The notes under the pieces are model-generated. The model worked only from the letters and a program-made list of their open reading frames with translations. It did no database searches and was not told where the DNA came from. A stretch of DNA of 64,000 nt from Youngiibacter multivorans (lineage in GTDB: Bacteria; Bacillota; Clostridia; Clostridiales; Clostridiaceae), in NCBI RefSeq assembly GCF_017873395.1, contig NZ_JAGGKC010000009.1:1-64000 (forward strand), written 5' to 3'. Of the stretch, positions 7,877 to 16,632 are shown piece by piece. The position numbers were made by a program, and so were the translations under genes. Position 1 is the stretch's first letter; each line of letters begins with the position of its first letter.

Positions 7877-9284
7877 TAGCTACCGGGCAGTAATGGACAG
7901 AAGAAACGAAATCATGAAAAAGGCGATTGGCATGGATTATTCCAGCTTCGAGATTTCGCCGCTTTCATTCGATTATGAGGCTCTTATGTCATCAACCGGC
8001 TATTCCCTTGAAGACTGCATCAGAATCCAGCATGACGCAGGAGTAGGCAATTCACCTCTTCTTGAGCTTAAGAACCTTACAAATGCTGCAAGGCTTGTTG
8101 CAGGTGGAAGGAAAGGCGCAAGGATATTCATCAAGGATGAAGCATCCAACCCTTCCGGAAGCTTCAAGGACAGGAGAGCTGCAATCTCAGTACACCATGC
8201 AAAAAAGCTTGGATACAAAGGGGTGGTGGCTGCAACCTCGGGCAATTATGGCGCAGCCGTAGCGTCGCAGGCAGCCATGAAGAACCTCAAATGCATCGTG
8301 CTACAGGAATGCTTTGATTCAAAGGGAGTTGGTCAGCCTGAAATACTTGAGAAACAGCGAAAGTGTGAATCACTTGGTGCTGAGGTAATTCAGCTGTCAG
8401 TAGGACCGGAACTTTTTCACACATTTCTCCTTATACTTGAGGAGACTGGGTATTTCAACGCATCGCTTTATTCGGCATTTGGGATAGCGGGAATTGAGAC
8501 TCTTGGATATGAGATAGCGGAGGAGACTTTGAGACGGTTCGGCAAGCATCCTGAAGCAGTGGTTATAACCCATGCCGGGGGAGGAAACCTTACTGGTACA
8601 GCAAGGGGTCTTTTAAAGGGTGGGGCAGCTGAAACTAAGGTGATCGGCGCAAGTGTCGACCTTTCAGGCCTCCATATGGCATCAGATACAGACTTCAACA
8701 GGAAGTCCTTCACCACAGGCCACACTGGTTTCGGAGTGCCCTTCGCATCATACCCGGACAGGTCCGACGTACCGAGAAGCGCAGCCAGGGCCCTGAGATA
8801 CATGGACAGGTACCTTACTGTTAGGCAGGGCGAAGTATTCTACATGACTGAGGCACTTGCCCAGCTGGAGGGACTTGAAAGAGGACCTGCAGGCAATACA
8901 TCGCTTGCTGCAGCGTTTGCCTTATCAATGGAGATGGACAGGGATGAGATCATAGTGGTGCAGGAGACAGAATACACAGGTGCAGGAAAGCATCATCTTG
9001 CCCAGCTTTCATTCGCAAGACAGCACGGCATTGAAATATCAATAGGTGACCCGGCAACTGAGGTTCCAGGAAGATCAATAGTGCTGCCTTCTTCGCCGGA
9101 GCTTATTCGCCCGGTTGAAATAGACATGCTGAAGCTGAGAAGGTCTCTGGCTGGAAATCTCCTGAACCTGCGACAGGTAAAGTCAGTTGATCAAAGAGAT
9201 ATCCGGTTTCTCCTGGATGAGACGAGGCTTGACCTCAAAGAGGTTATAGGGATACTTGACGACAATGGGGTGGTTCATCCCTGA
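7863..9284 (+). CDS. ortB: 2-amino-4-oxopentanoate thiolase, beta subunit (PLP)
   Basis: OrtB is the PLP-binding subunit of the thiolase that releases acetyl-CoA and alanine. The 473 residues have the fold of type II PLP enzymes related to threonine synthase. SNPSGSFKDRRA carries the PLP lysine (Lys102), ATSGNYGAAVASQ forms the phosphate-binding loop, and THAGGGNLTGTARG is a glycine-rich segment. The ATG at 7863 lies within the end of ortA after GGGAGG. It is followed by oraS with 14 bases between stop and start. Length and order match the known pathway from Acetoanaerobium (Clostridium) sticklandii. Confidence 0.94.
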   Translation: MTKDDSYRAVMDRRNEIMKKAIGMDYSSFEISPLSFDYEALMSSTGYSLEDCIRIQHDAGVGNSPLLELKNLTNAARLVAGGRKGARIFIKDEASNPSGSFKDRRAAISVHHAKKLGYKGVVAATSGNYGAAVASQAAMKNLKCIVLQECFDSKGVGQPEILEKQRKCESLGAEVIQLSVGPELFHTFLLILEETGYFNASLYSAFGIAGIETLGYEIAEETLRRFGKHPEAVVITHAGGGNLTGTARGLLKGGAAETKVIGASVDLSGLHMASDTDFNRKSFTTGHTGFGVPFASYPDRSDVPRSAARALRYMDRYLTVRQGEVFYMTEALAQLEGLERGPAGNTSLAAAFALSMEMDRDEIIVVQETEYTGAGKHHLAQLSFARQHGIEISIGDPATEVPGRSIVLPSSPELIRPVEIDMLKLRRSLAGNLLNLRQVKSVDQRDIRFLLDETRLDLKEVIGILDDNGVVHP

Positions 9285-9297
9285 TGGAGGGATAAAT

Positions 9298-9687
9298 ATG
9301 GCATTGAAGAGAGAAGATGATTTTGAATTAAGAAGAGAGCACCTTAAATCCCTTAGCGATGATGAGCTGAAGGAAAGGTTCTTTATGCTTTCAGAAGTTG
9401 TGACAGACCCGCTCATAGAGCTTGCAAAGAATAGCACAACCCCATCGATCGAGAGGTCTGTGCTGCTTAGGATGGGATTTTCGAGCATTGAAGCGAAAGA
9501 GATTGTGGAGAGGATAATCGATGCCGGCCTCATGGGAAAAGGAGCGGGGAATGTGGTCCTAAGGGTTTCAGAGAAGCTCGGGACTTATTATCTGACCACA
9601 GGACGCGAGATGGCAGAAGGATTGCACATGGATCTGGCAATTGAAGCCTTCAGGGGAGGTTTGGGAAATGGATCTCAGAAAAGATGA
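9298..9687 (+). CDS. oraS: D-ornithine 4,5-aminomutase, S subunit
   Basis: OraS is the small subunit of the adenosylcobalamin- and PLP-dependent aminomutase that converts D-ornithine to 2,4-diaminopentanoate. The 129-residue, mainly helical protein starts MALKREDDFELRREHLKSL and is close in length to the characterised subunit (about 120 residues). The ATG at 9298 is chosen because GGAGG lies just upstream; an in-frame ATG at 9256 lies inside ortB without a ribosome site. It overlaps oraE by 20 bases, consistent with stoichiometric production of the two subunits. Confidence 0.93.
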   Translation: MALKREDDFELRREHLKSLSDDELKERFFMLSEVVTDPLIELAKNSTTPSIERSVLLRMGFSSIEAKEIVERIIDAGLMGKGAGNVVLRVSEKLGTYYLTTGREMAEGLHMDLAIEAFRGGLGNGSQKR

Positions 9688-11854
9688 AAAGATAGACATC
9701 GATGAGATACTGAAGGATCTTGCCTCTTACAGGCCGAAGCGATATGGCTGGCACTGGAGGGAGAAGGCGGAAGGCATCAGAATGGGTCCGTTTGAATACA
9801 GGGAAATGACGAAGCCCCTTGAAAACAGCGTACCGCTTCCTTCATCCAAGTATTTTGGTGGAATTGACCCGCAGTGCGGTCCTGTCATTACAACTGAAAT
9901 AGCTTCGGGAAGATTTGAGGATGATATTCGCAGGATGAGGATGGCAGCATGGCATGGCGCAGACCATATCATGGTGATAAGGACTGCCGGGCAGAGCCAC
10001 TATGACGGACTCATAGAGGGTACGCCGCAGGGGATAGGAGGCATTCCCATAACCAGGAAGCAGGTGAGGGCACAGAGGAAGGCTCTCGACCTGATAGAGG
10101 AAGAAGTCGGACGGGAGATAAACTATCATTCCTATGTGTCTGGAGTTGCAGGTCCTGAGATTGCTGTCATGTTCGCCGAAGAAGGAGTCAATGGGGCACA
10201 TCAGGATCCTCAGTACAATGTGCTGTACAGGAACATCAACATGGTCAGGTCCTTCGTTGATGCGGGAGAAGCCAAATGCATAATGGCATATGCTGGAATG
10301 GCTCAGATTGACGGGGCCCACAATGCAAATGCGACTGCCAGGGAGGCGTGGAAGGTGCTTCCGGAGCTGATAGTGCAGCATGCTATTAATTCAGTGTATT
10401 CCCTTAAGGCTGGTATCAGTAAGGAGAACATATGCCTTTCCACTGTGCCGCCGACAGCACCTCCGGCACCATGCATGAGGCTGGACCTGCCATATGCAGT
10501 GGCCTTGCGTGAGCTGTTTAGCGGCTTCAGGATGAGGGCGCAGCAGAATACAAAGTACATGGAGTCTGACACAAGAGAAGCTACTGTAACCCATGTCCTA
10601 AATCTCCTTATATCCGAGCTGACAGGAACTGACATACAGTCAACAATAACCCCTGATGAGGGAAGAAACGTACCGTGGTCCTATAACAACATTGCGGCGG
10701 TTAGCACAGCAAAGCAGGTTTTTGCAGGACTTGACGGTCTGATGGACATGATATGCCTGAAGGATACAGGTGACCTAAGGGAGAAGGTCAGGGAAATCAA
10801 GGAGAGGGCAGTCCTCTTCATGGAGGAGATAATAGAGGCGGGGGGATACTTCAAGGCGGTGGAGAATGGATTCTTCGTGGATTCGGGGTACTATCCCGAG
10901 AGAAATGGAGATGGAATAGCAAGGCGGATTGATGGCGGAGTTGCGGCAGGGACAGTTTACAAGAGAGACGATGACTATATGGCTCCTGTAACGGCACATT
11001 TCGGTAATAATCAACTGCCCGAAGGGACATTAAGACCATCAGACCTCATTGGAGGTTCAACATTCGAAAGGCATGAGAAGATAGCGTACATCGACGAGCT
11101 TGATCCGGAAGACAATGTCACAGTCAGGCTCAATGATTCAAGGCAGTATTTCTCGAGGGAGCATATAATGCCCGAGGCGGAATGGGCCGGGGACGGGGTA
11201 GTACTTCAGACCATGATGCTTCCTTTTGATGAAGAGACCGCAAAGGCTGCTGCCCTGGAGATTGGAAGGAAGCAGGGCCTTAAGGATGTAGAGGTGGTAC
11301 ACACCCTTGTTATGCAGCCTGCTGAAGGCACACTTGTTGAAATCAGGGGAAGGGTTGCATTTGACCTGGACGCGGCAAGCCTTGAAATCATGAGGAAGCC
11401 TGAGCTCCTGTCCGAAGAGGAAATAAGGAAAGAAATATCTGAAAGACCCATGAGGATAATCGGAGGAACTTTGGGTGAAGACGAACATTCGGTAGGTCTT
11501 CGGGAGATAATCGACATCAAGCATGGCGGGATAGAGAAATATGGAATTGAATGTATTTACCTTGGAACCTCCGTGCCTGTTGAAAAGATGATAGATGCAG
11601 CTGTTGAAGCGGATGCCGATGCGGTCCTTGCCAGCGTGATAATAAGTCATGACGGAATACATTACAGGAATCTGAAGAAGCTTTGCGACACTGCGATTGA
11701 AAAGGGCGTAAGGGAAAAACTCATCATCATCGGTGGTGGAACCCAGATATCAGATAAGCAGGCTATGCTGACAGGGATCGATGCAGGCTTCGGAAGAGGC
11801 ACGAAGGGTATACAGGTGGCTGACTTCCTGGTAAGAAATAGACTTGAAAAATAG
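9668..11854 (+). CDS. oraE: D-ornithine 4,5-aminomutase, E subunit (B12, PLP)
   Basis: OraE is the large catalytic subunit that moves the 5-amino group of D-ornithine to C4 by a radical mechanism. The 728-residue protein has an N-terminal TIM-barrel region (FGGIDPQCGPVITTEIASG near residues 61-79) and a C-terminal Rossmann domain. That domain carries the cobalamin-binding motif DEHSVG (Asp605-x-His607-x-x-Gly610). Lys618, eleven residues after His607, sits where the PLP-binding lysine of the characterised enzyme lies. GGGAGG precedes the ATG at 9668 within oraS. No B12 riboswitch is seen before the operon, so cobalamin control may be elsewhere. Confidence 0.95.
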   Translation: MDLRKDEKIDIDEILKDLASYRPKRYGWHWREKAEGIRMGPFEYREMTKPLENSVPLPSSKYFGGIDPQCGPVITTEIASGRFEDDIRRMRMAAWHGADHIMVIRTAGQSHYDGLIEGTPQGIGGIPITRKQVRAQRKALDLIEEEVGREINYHSYVSGVAGPEIAVMFAEEGVNGAHQDPQYNVLYRNINMVRSFVDAGEAKCIMAYAGMAQIDGAHNANATAREAWKVLPELIVQHAINSVYSLKAGISKENICLSTVPPTAPPAPCMRLDLPYAVALRELFSGFRMRAQQNTKYMESDTREATVTHVLNLLISELTGTDIQSTITPDEGRNVPWSYNNIAAVSTAKQVFAGLDGLMDMICLKDTGDLREKVREIKERAVLFMEEIIEAGGYFKAVENGFFVDSGYYPERNGDGIARRIDGGVAAGTVYKRDDDYMAPVTAHFGNNQLPEGTLRPSDLIGGSTFERHEKIAYIDELDPEDNVTVRLNDSRQYFSREHIMPEAEWAGDGVVLQTMMLPFDEETAKAAALEIGRKQGLKDVEVVHTLVMQPAEGTLVEIRGRVAFDLDAASLEIMRKPELLSEEEIRKEISERPMRIIGGTLGEDEHSVGLREIIDIKHGGIEKYGIECIYLGTSVPVEKMIDAAVEADADAVLASVIISHDGIHYRNLKKLCDTAIEKGVREKLIIIGGGTQISDKQAMLTGIDAGFGRGTKGIQVADFLVRNRLEK

Positions 11855-11875
11855 TGATTGGAGGTGGTGGTATCC

Positions 11876-13231
11876 ATGGAATGCGATGTGCTCGTTGCTG
11901 AAATAGGTAGCACGACCACCAAGCTCAATGCGTTCAAGGAGATTGACGGAAGATGGCAGTATCTTGGTCAGGGCCAGGGCGCGACAACCGTAGCTGAAGG
12001 GGATGTGACAATTGGCCTGAAGAATGCTTCGGAAGACCTCTGCTTTAGGCTTGGGTGCAGTGAAATAACAGGTAAGGAATTCCTTGCCTCCTCAAGTGCG
12101 GCAGGCGGGCTCAGGATGACGGTGCATGGGCTTGTCCAGGACATGACCGTCAAGGCAGCGAGGGAGGCAGCTTTAGGCGCAGGCGCCAATGTCAGTCTGG
12201 TGACATCGGGCAAGCTAAGGAAGAGCGACATTGAAAAGCTAAAGTCCATTTCGCCTAATATCATCATGATAGCGGGAGGGCTTGACTTCGGCGAGAGGGA
12301 AACTTCTCTCCATAACGCAAGGGTGATAAGGGAATCAGGACTCAAGGCACCGGTAATCTATGCCGGCAACATAGAGAACCAGGACGAGATAAGAAGCATC
12401 CTCGATGGTTATGAAGGGAAAGTCTATATTGTGGACAATGTATACCCGAGGATAGACGTGCTGAATGTGGAGCCTGCAAGAAGGGTGATACAGAAGGTGT
12501 TTGAAGAGCACATCATGGAAGCGCCCGGGATGCACAAAGTGCGGGAAATGGTAAATGGAAGGATAATGCCTACTCCGGGGGCAGTCATGGAGGCTGCGAA
12601 GCTTCTTTATGAATCTCTGGGAGACCTTCTGGTCATTGATGTCGGTGGTGCGACGACCGATGTGCATTCTGTGGCTGAAGGTTCAGAAGAGATATCAAGG
12701 ATCCTCATGGCGCCTGAACCCCTCGCAAAGAGGACTGTCGAGGGTGACCTTGGAGTGTATGTCAACAGATGGAATCTTGCAGACCTGATTGGCATTGATG
12801 AGCTTGAGAAGGAATTCGGGAAAGTTGCAAGTGAGCTGGTAAGGGACCTGAGGCCTATCCCGTCAGAGGAACTTGAATTGAGAATGGCATCAAGACTTGC
12901 TGAAAAGGCTGTCGAAGTTTCAGTCAGAAGACATGCCGGAGTCACAAGGCATCTGTATGGTGAAGCAGGAGGAAGGCGAATGGCAGCTGAAGGAAAGGAC
13001 CTTACATCTGTGAGGCATATCATAGGTACTGGCGGTGCATTATCAAGGCTTCAAGGTGGCAGGCACATACTGGAGGGAATCCAAAGGATTGGAAAGGGAA
13101 CTGAGCTTCTTCCCAAGAATGAGGCCGAGGTGCATCTGGACACGAGGTATATCATGGCGTCTGTCGGTGTAATGGCGGGGAGCTACAGGGAAGGAGCCCT
13201 TGAGCTCCTAAAGTGGAGCCTGGAGATCTGA
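11876..13231 (+). CDS. MutL/GlmL-like ASKHA protein of the ornithine operon
   Basis: This 451-residue protein belongs to the glutamate-mutase-L (GlmL/MutL) family of actin-like ATPases. The phosphate-1 motif AEIGSTTTKLNAF stands at residues 9-21, the phosphate-2 motif VIDVGGATTDVHS near residues 252-264 and an adenosine-type IIGTGGALSRL near residue 384. Its place next to the B12-dependent aminomutase suggests a reactivating or chaperone role in exchanging damaged cobalamin, as for other diol-dehydratase-type reactivases; this is inference. The ATG at 11876 sits 8 bases after GGAGGTGG; an upstream TTG precedes the ribosome site and is unlikely. Confidence 0.85.
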   Translation: MECDVLVAEIGSTTTKLNAFKEIDGRWQYLGQGQGATTVAEGDVTIGLKNASEDLCFRLGCSEITGKEFLASSSAAGGLRMTVHGLVQDMTVKAAREAALGAGANVSLVTSGKLRKSDIEKLKSISPNIIMIAGGLDFGERETSLHNARVIRESGLKAPVIYAGNIENQDEIRSILDGYEGKVYIVDNVYPRIDVLNVEPARRVIQKVFEEHIMEAPGMHKVREMVNGRIMPTPGAVMEAAKLLYESLGDLLVIDVGGATTDVHSVAEGSEEISRILMAPEPLAKRTVEGDLGVYVNRWNLADLIGIDELEKEFGKVASELVRDLRPIPSEELELRMASRLAEKAVEVSVRRHAGVTRHLYGEAGGRRMAAEGKDLTSVRHIIGTGGALSRLQGGRHILEGIQRIGKGTELLPKNEAEVHLDTRYIMASVGVMAGSYREGALELLKWSLEI

Positions 13232-13255
13232 TCCGGGCAAAAGGGAGGTGAGGAC

Positions 13256-14374
13256 ATGTATCCGCAGGTAGAGGTGGATCTTAAGAAGATTGAAAGAAAC
13301 ACTCAGACCATGGTCCATGACCTCGGTAAGAAGGGTATCAGCGTAATGGCCGTTACTAAGGGTTTCGGGGCCAAGAGGGAAATAGTTCAGGCAATGCTAA
13401 AAGGCGGTGCACAGTTTATAGCAGATTCAAGGATACAGAACCTGAAGAAGCTTAAGGATATTCATGCCAAAAAAGTACTTCTGAGACTTCCGCAAAAGAG
13501 CGAAATTGATGATGTGGTCCTTTATGCGGACTACAGCCTGAATTCTGAAATAGAGACGCTGAGGCTTCTTGGCGCATCTGCAATCAGAAGAAGAAAGGTA
13601 CACAAGGTCATAGTAATGGTAGACCTTGGAGACTACAGGGAGGGCATCAGGTACCACAGGGTTCCTGATTTCTGCAGGGAAGCTGTTAAGGTCAGTGGAG
13701 TTGAGATAGCCGGCTTCGGGGTTAACCTCACCTGCTTCGGAGGAGTCATACCAGAAAGCGATACGCTTAAGAGGCTTGTGGATATAACCGAGGCGATGAA
13801 GAAGGAAAACAGCCTGAATATCGAGATAGTTTCGGGTGGAAGTTCATCCAGCGTCTACCTGCTTTATGAGAATGAAGGATTCCCTGAGGGAATAAATAAC
13901 CTGAGGCTCGGAGAGGTGATCCTGCTTGGAAAGGAAACAGCCTTTGGAAGGCATCTTGAAAAGCTGCACGACGACAACTTCATATTGAAGGCACAGATCA
14001 TAGAGGTCAAGGAGAAGCCATCCGTACCTCATGGCAGGATCGGTATGGATGCATTCGGAAACAAGCCTGTTTATCGCGACAGAGGCATCATAAAGAGAGC
14101 GATAGTTGCAATCGGGAAGCAGGATGTGGACCCTTCAGCAATATATCCGCTTGAACCTGATGTGGAAATCATAGGGGCAAGTTCAGACCATATGATTATG
14201 GATGTTTCAAAGTCCGTCAGGGAGTATAATGTAGGTGATGTACTCAGGTTCGGGCTCAAGTATGGCGGATTGCTGAGCCTGATGACTTCGATGTATGTAG
14301 ATAAGGTGTATCTTGAGGATGGAATACCGCTCAGCATCGATGAGATGGGGGTCAATCTTGAGGTGACAGTATGA
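13256..14374 (+). CDS. orr: Ornithine racemase
   Basis: This PLP-dependent alanine-racemase-fold enzyme of 372 residues interconverts L- and D-ornithine, the entry step to the aminomutase. The N-terminal barrel begins VEVDLKKIERNT and carries the PLP lysine in AVTKGFG (Lys35). A serine-rich phosphate-binding turn, VSGGSSSSVYLL, lies near residues 197-208. Its C-terminal domain resembles that of alanine racemase. It is the last gene of the ord operon, 24 bases after the MutL-like gene, with GGGAGGTGAGG upstream. The family also contains other amino acid racemases, but the operon makes ornithine the clear substrate. Confidence 0.9.
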   Translation: MYPQVEVDLKKIERNTQTMVHDLGKKGISVMAVTKGFGAKREIVQAMLKGGAQFIADSRIQNLKKLKDIHAKKVLLRLPQKSEIDDVVLYADYSLNSEIETLRLLGASAIRRRKVHKVIVMVDLGDYREGIRYHRVPDFCREAVKVSGVEIAGFGVNLTCFGGVIPESDTLKRLVDITEAMKKENSLNIEIVSGGSSSSVYLLYENEGFPEGINNLRLGEVILLGKETAFGRHLEKLHDDNFILKAQIIEVKEKPSVPHGRIGMDAFGNKPVYRDRGIIKRAIVAIGKQDVDPSAIYPLEPDVEIIGASSDHMIMDVSKSVREYNVGDVLRFGLKYGGLLSLMTSMYVDKVYLEDGIPLSIDEMGVNLEVTV

Positions 14375-14422
14375 TCTTTAGCAGATTAATCTGATAAACG
14401 TACGATTATTTGAAAAAGTGAT

Positions 14423-14451
14423 TTTACTTTCGTGTATTTGCATGCAATAAT
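14423..14451 (+). promoter_or_regulatory. Predicted promoter of serC-serA-DUF1015
   Basis: TTTACT (14423-14428) is followed after 17 bases by AATAAT (14446-14451), preceded by TGC as in extended -10 promoters. TTGCATGCAA, a perfect 10-bp palindrome, overlaps the spacer at 14438-14447. Confidence 0.5.
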
Positions 14452-14514
14452 AGTAATACGACATTCAATAGTTAAATAATTGTCAGAATTGACTATCAGA
14501 AAAGGAGATGCGAA

Positions 14515-15597
14515 ATGACTAGAATCTACAATTTTTCAGCCGGTCCTTCAATGCTGCCAGTAGAGGTCCTTGAGAAAGCAGCATCCGAAATGCTCGACTA
14601 CAACAACTCAGGTATGTCCGTTATGGAAATGAGCCACAGGAGCAAGGTCTATGATGGGATAATCAAGGAAGCGGAAGCCAAATTCAGAAAGATCATGGGA
14701 GTCCCTGACAACTACAAGGTGCTTTTCCTTCAGGGCGGAGCAACTCTCCAGTTTGCCATGGTTCCACTGAACCTTCTGACAGGCAGCGGAAAGGCTGACT
14801 ACGTGGTCAGCGGAAATTTCTCGAACAATGCATACAAGGAAGCCCAGAAGTTCGGAACCATAAACCTCGCCGGTACTTCAAAGGCAGACAACTATGCACA
14901 TATTCCGCAGCAGGACGAACTGACGCTTGACCCTGAAGCAGACTACCTGCACATCTGCACGAACAACACGATCTACGGAACCACTTGGAAGTATATACCT
15001 GAGACCGGAAATGTGCCGATAGTCGCTGACATGTCGTCATGCATCCTTTCAGAGCCTGTGGATGTATCAAAGTACGGATTGATATATGCCGGAGCCCAGA
15101 AGAACATGGGACCTGCAGGACTGACAGTTGTCATAATCAGAGAGGACCTGGCTGGAAAGACTCAGCCGACGACCCCTGTTATGCTGGACTACAAGGTCAT
15201 GATAGACAATGATTCAATGTACAACACGCCTCCTACCTACGGGATATATATTCTGAAGCTGGTCCTTGAGTGGATCGAGAAACTAGGCGGTCTTGTTGAG
15301 ATGGAGAAGATCAACAAAGCAAAGGCGAAGGTACTATATGATTTCCTGGAAGAGAGCAAGATGTTCAAGAGCACTGTTCTTGAGAGAGACAGGTCAATGA
15401 TGAACGTCACATTCAAGACTGGTGATGAAGCTCTGGATGACAAGTTCGTAAAGGAATCGAAAGCGGCAGGATTCGAGAACCTTAAAGGACACAGGGCAGT
15501 GGGAGGAATGAGAGCATCAATTTACAATGCGATGCCGACTGAAGGTATCGTCAAGCTCGTTGAATTCATGAGGGAGTTCGAAGCAAGAAATTCATAA
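14515..15597 (+). CDS. serC: Phosphoserine aminotransferase
   Basis: SerC makes O-phospho-L-serine from 3-phosphohydroxypyruvate and glutamate with PLP. The 360-residue protein begins MTRIYNFSAGPSMLPVEVLE, the classic SerC start. It contains NNSGMSVMEMSHRS near residues 30-43, LQGGATLQFAMVP near residues 74-86 and a PLP lysine in YAGAQKNMGPAG near Lys196. Length is standard. AAAGGAG precedes the ATG. It is the first gene of an operon with serA (24 bases later) and DUF1015, which together cover serine synthesis except for a recognisable phosphoserine phosphatase. Confidence 0.96.
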   Translation: MTRIYNFSAGPSMLPVEVLEKAASEMLDYNNSGMSVMEMSHRSKVYDGIIKEAEAKFRKIMGVPDNYKVLFLQGGATLQFAMVPLNLLTGSGKADYVVSGNFSNNAYKEAQKFGTINLAGTSKADNYAHIPQQDELTLDPEADYLHICTNNTIYGTTWKYIPETGNVPIVADMSSCILSEPVDVSKYGLIYAGAQKNMGPAGLTVVIIREDLAGKTQPTTPVMLDYKVMIDNDSMYNTPPTYGIYILKLVLEWIEKLGGLVEMEKINKAKAKVLYDFLEESKMFKSTVLERDRSMMNVTFKTGDEALDDKFVKESKAAGFENLKGHRAVGGMRASIYNAMPTEGIVKLVEFMREFEARNS

Positions 15598-15621
15598 AAA
15601 AATCGAATATTTCCGGAGGGT

Positions 15622-16533
15622 ATGATGATAAGGATACTGGCTGCAGACGGCCTTGAAAAAAGCGCCGTCTCAAAACTTGAAAATCTTGGCTATGAGGTAG
15701 TTTCAAAGTTTTATGAACCAGAGGAGCTGAAGGAAAGGATCAAAGAGTTTGATGCTTTGGTTGTGAGGTCTGCTACAAAAGTAAGGCAGAATCTCATAGA
15801 CGAAGCCCTGACGGCAGGCAGGCTGAAACTCGTGATAAGGGGCGGTGTAGGCGTCGATAACATAGATGTCGCCTATGCAGAAGAACATGGCATTGCTGTG
15901 AGGAACACCCCGAAAGCCTCAAGCGTATCTGTTGCGGAGCTTACAATCGCACATATGCTGAACATAGCTAGATTCATACACATCTCAAACCATACGATGA
16001 GACTTGGCCAGTGGAACAAGAAGAAGTACGAAGGAATTGAGCTTTCGGGTAAGACCCTTGGGCTCATAGGAATGGGAAGGATAGCGAAGGAAGTGGCGGT
16101 TAGGGCCCGGGCGCTTGGAATGGAAGTGGTCTACACCAACAGGACAGGACCCAAGGTTGAAAATGAGCCATACAGGTATATGGAGCTGGAGGAGCTTTTA
16201 AGTACCTCCGATTTCATATCGCTGCACATGCCCAAGCCTTCCGACAAGAAACATATCATAGGAACTGAAGAGATAGCTCTCATGAAGGATGGAGTTTACC
16301 TCGTCAACACCTCAAGGGGCGGACTCATAGATGAGGATGCGCTTTGCGATGCCCTGGATTCAGGGAAGATATCGGCGGCTGCTCTTGATGTATTCAGCGA
16401 GGAGCCGACTAAGAGCGAGAGAGTCTACACCCATGACAAGATATCCCTCACTCCCCATATAGGTGGAGCCACTAAGGAGGCGCAGGAGAAGATAGGCGCT
16501 GAGATCGTGGCTATAATTACAGATTTCTTTTAA
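15622..16533 (+). CDS. serA: D-3-phosphoglycerate dehydrogenase, short form
   Basis: This NAD-dependent 2-hydroxyacid dehydrogenase catalyses the first step of serine synthesis. The 303 residues comprise the substrate domain and a Rossmann domain with GLIGMGRIAKEVAVRA near residues 146-161. The catalytic Arg (near LVNTSRGGLIDE, residues 229-240), Glu and His (LTPHIGGAT, residues 273-281) are present. It lacks the C-terminal ACT/ASB regulatory domains of longer SerA proteins, so feedback inhibition by serine through ACT is not expected. Start choice between two adjacent ATGs (15622 or 15625) is open; GGAGGG favours either. Confidence 0.9.
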   Translation: MMIRILAADGLEKSAVSKLENLGYEVVSKFYEPEELKERIKEFDALVVRSATKVRQNLIDEALTAGRLKLVIRGGVGVDNIDVAYAEEHGIAVRNTPKASSVSVAELTIAHMLNIARFIHISNHTMRLGQWNKKKYEGIELSGKTLGLIGMGRIAKEVAVRARALGMEVVYTNRTGPKVENEPYRYMELEELLSTSDFISLHMPKPSDKKHIIGTEEIALMKDGVYLVNTSRGGLIDEDALCDALDSGKISAAALDVFSEEPTKSERVYTHDKISLTPHIGGATKEAQEKIGAEIVAIITDFF

Positions 16534-16545
16534 AAATGAAGCACG

Positions 16546-16592
16546 GCGCACGTTCCTACATGGAACTCTATAGTTCCATGCGGAACGTGCGC
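16546..16592. repeat. 47-base near-perfect inverted repeat after serA
   Basis: GCGCACGTTCC pairs with GGAACGTGCGC and, inside it, TGGAACT pairs with AGTTCCA around the loop CTAT. Stability should be very high, but no T tract follows, so it is not a standard terminator. It lies between serA and DUF1015, which are otherwise in one transcription unit. Confidence 0.6.
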
Positions 16593-16632
16593 AAAGTCTA
16601 ATATATGAAAATATGGAGGTTACTGAAGAGAT

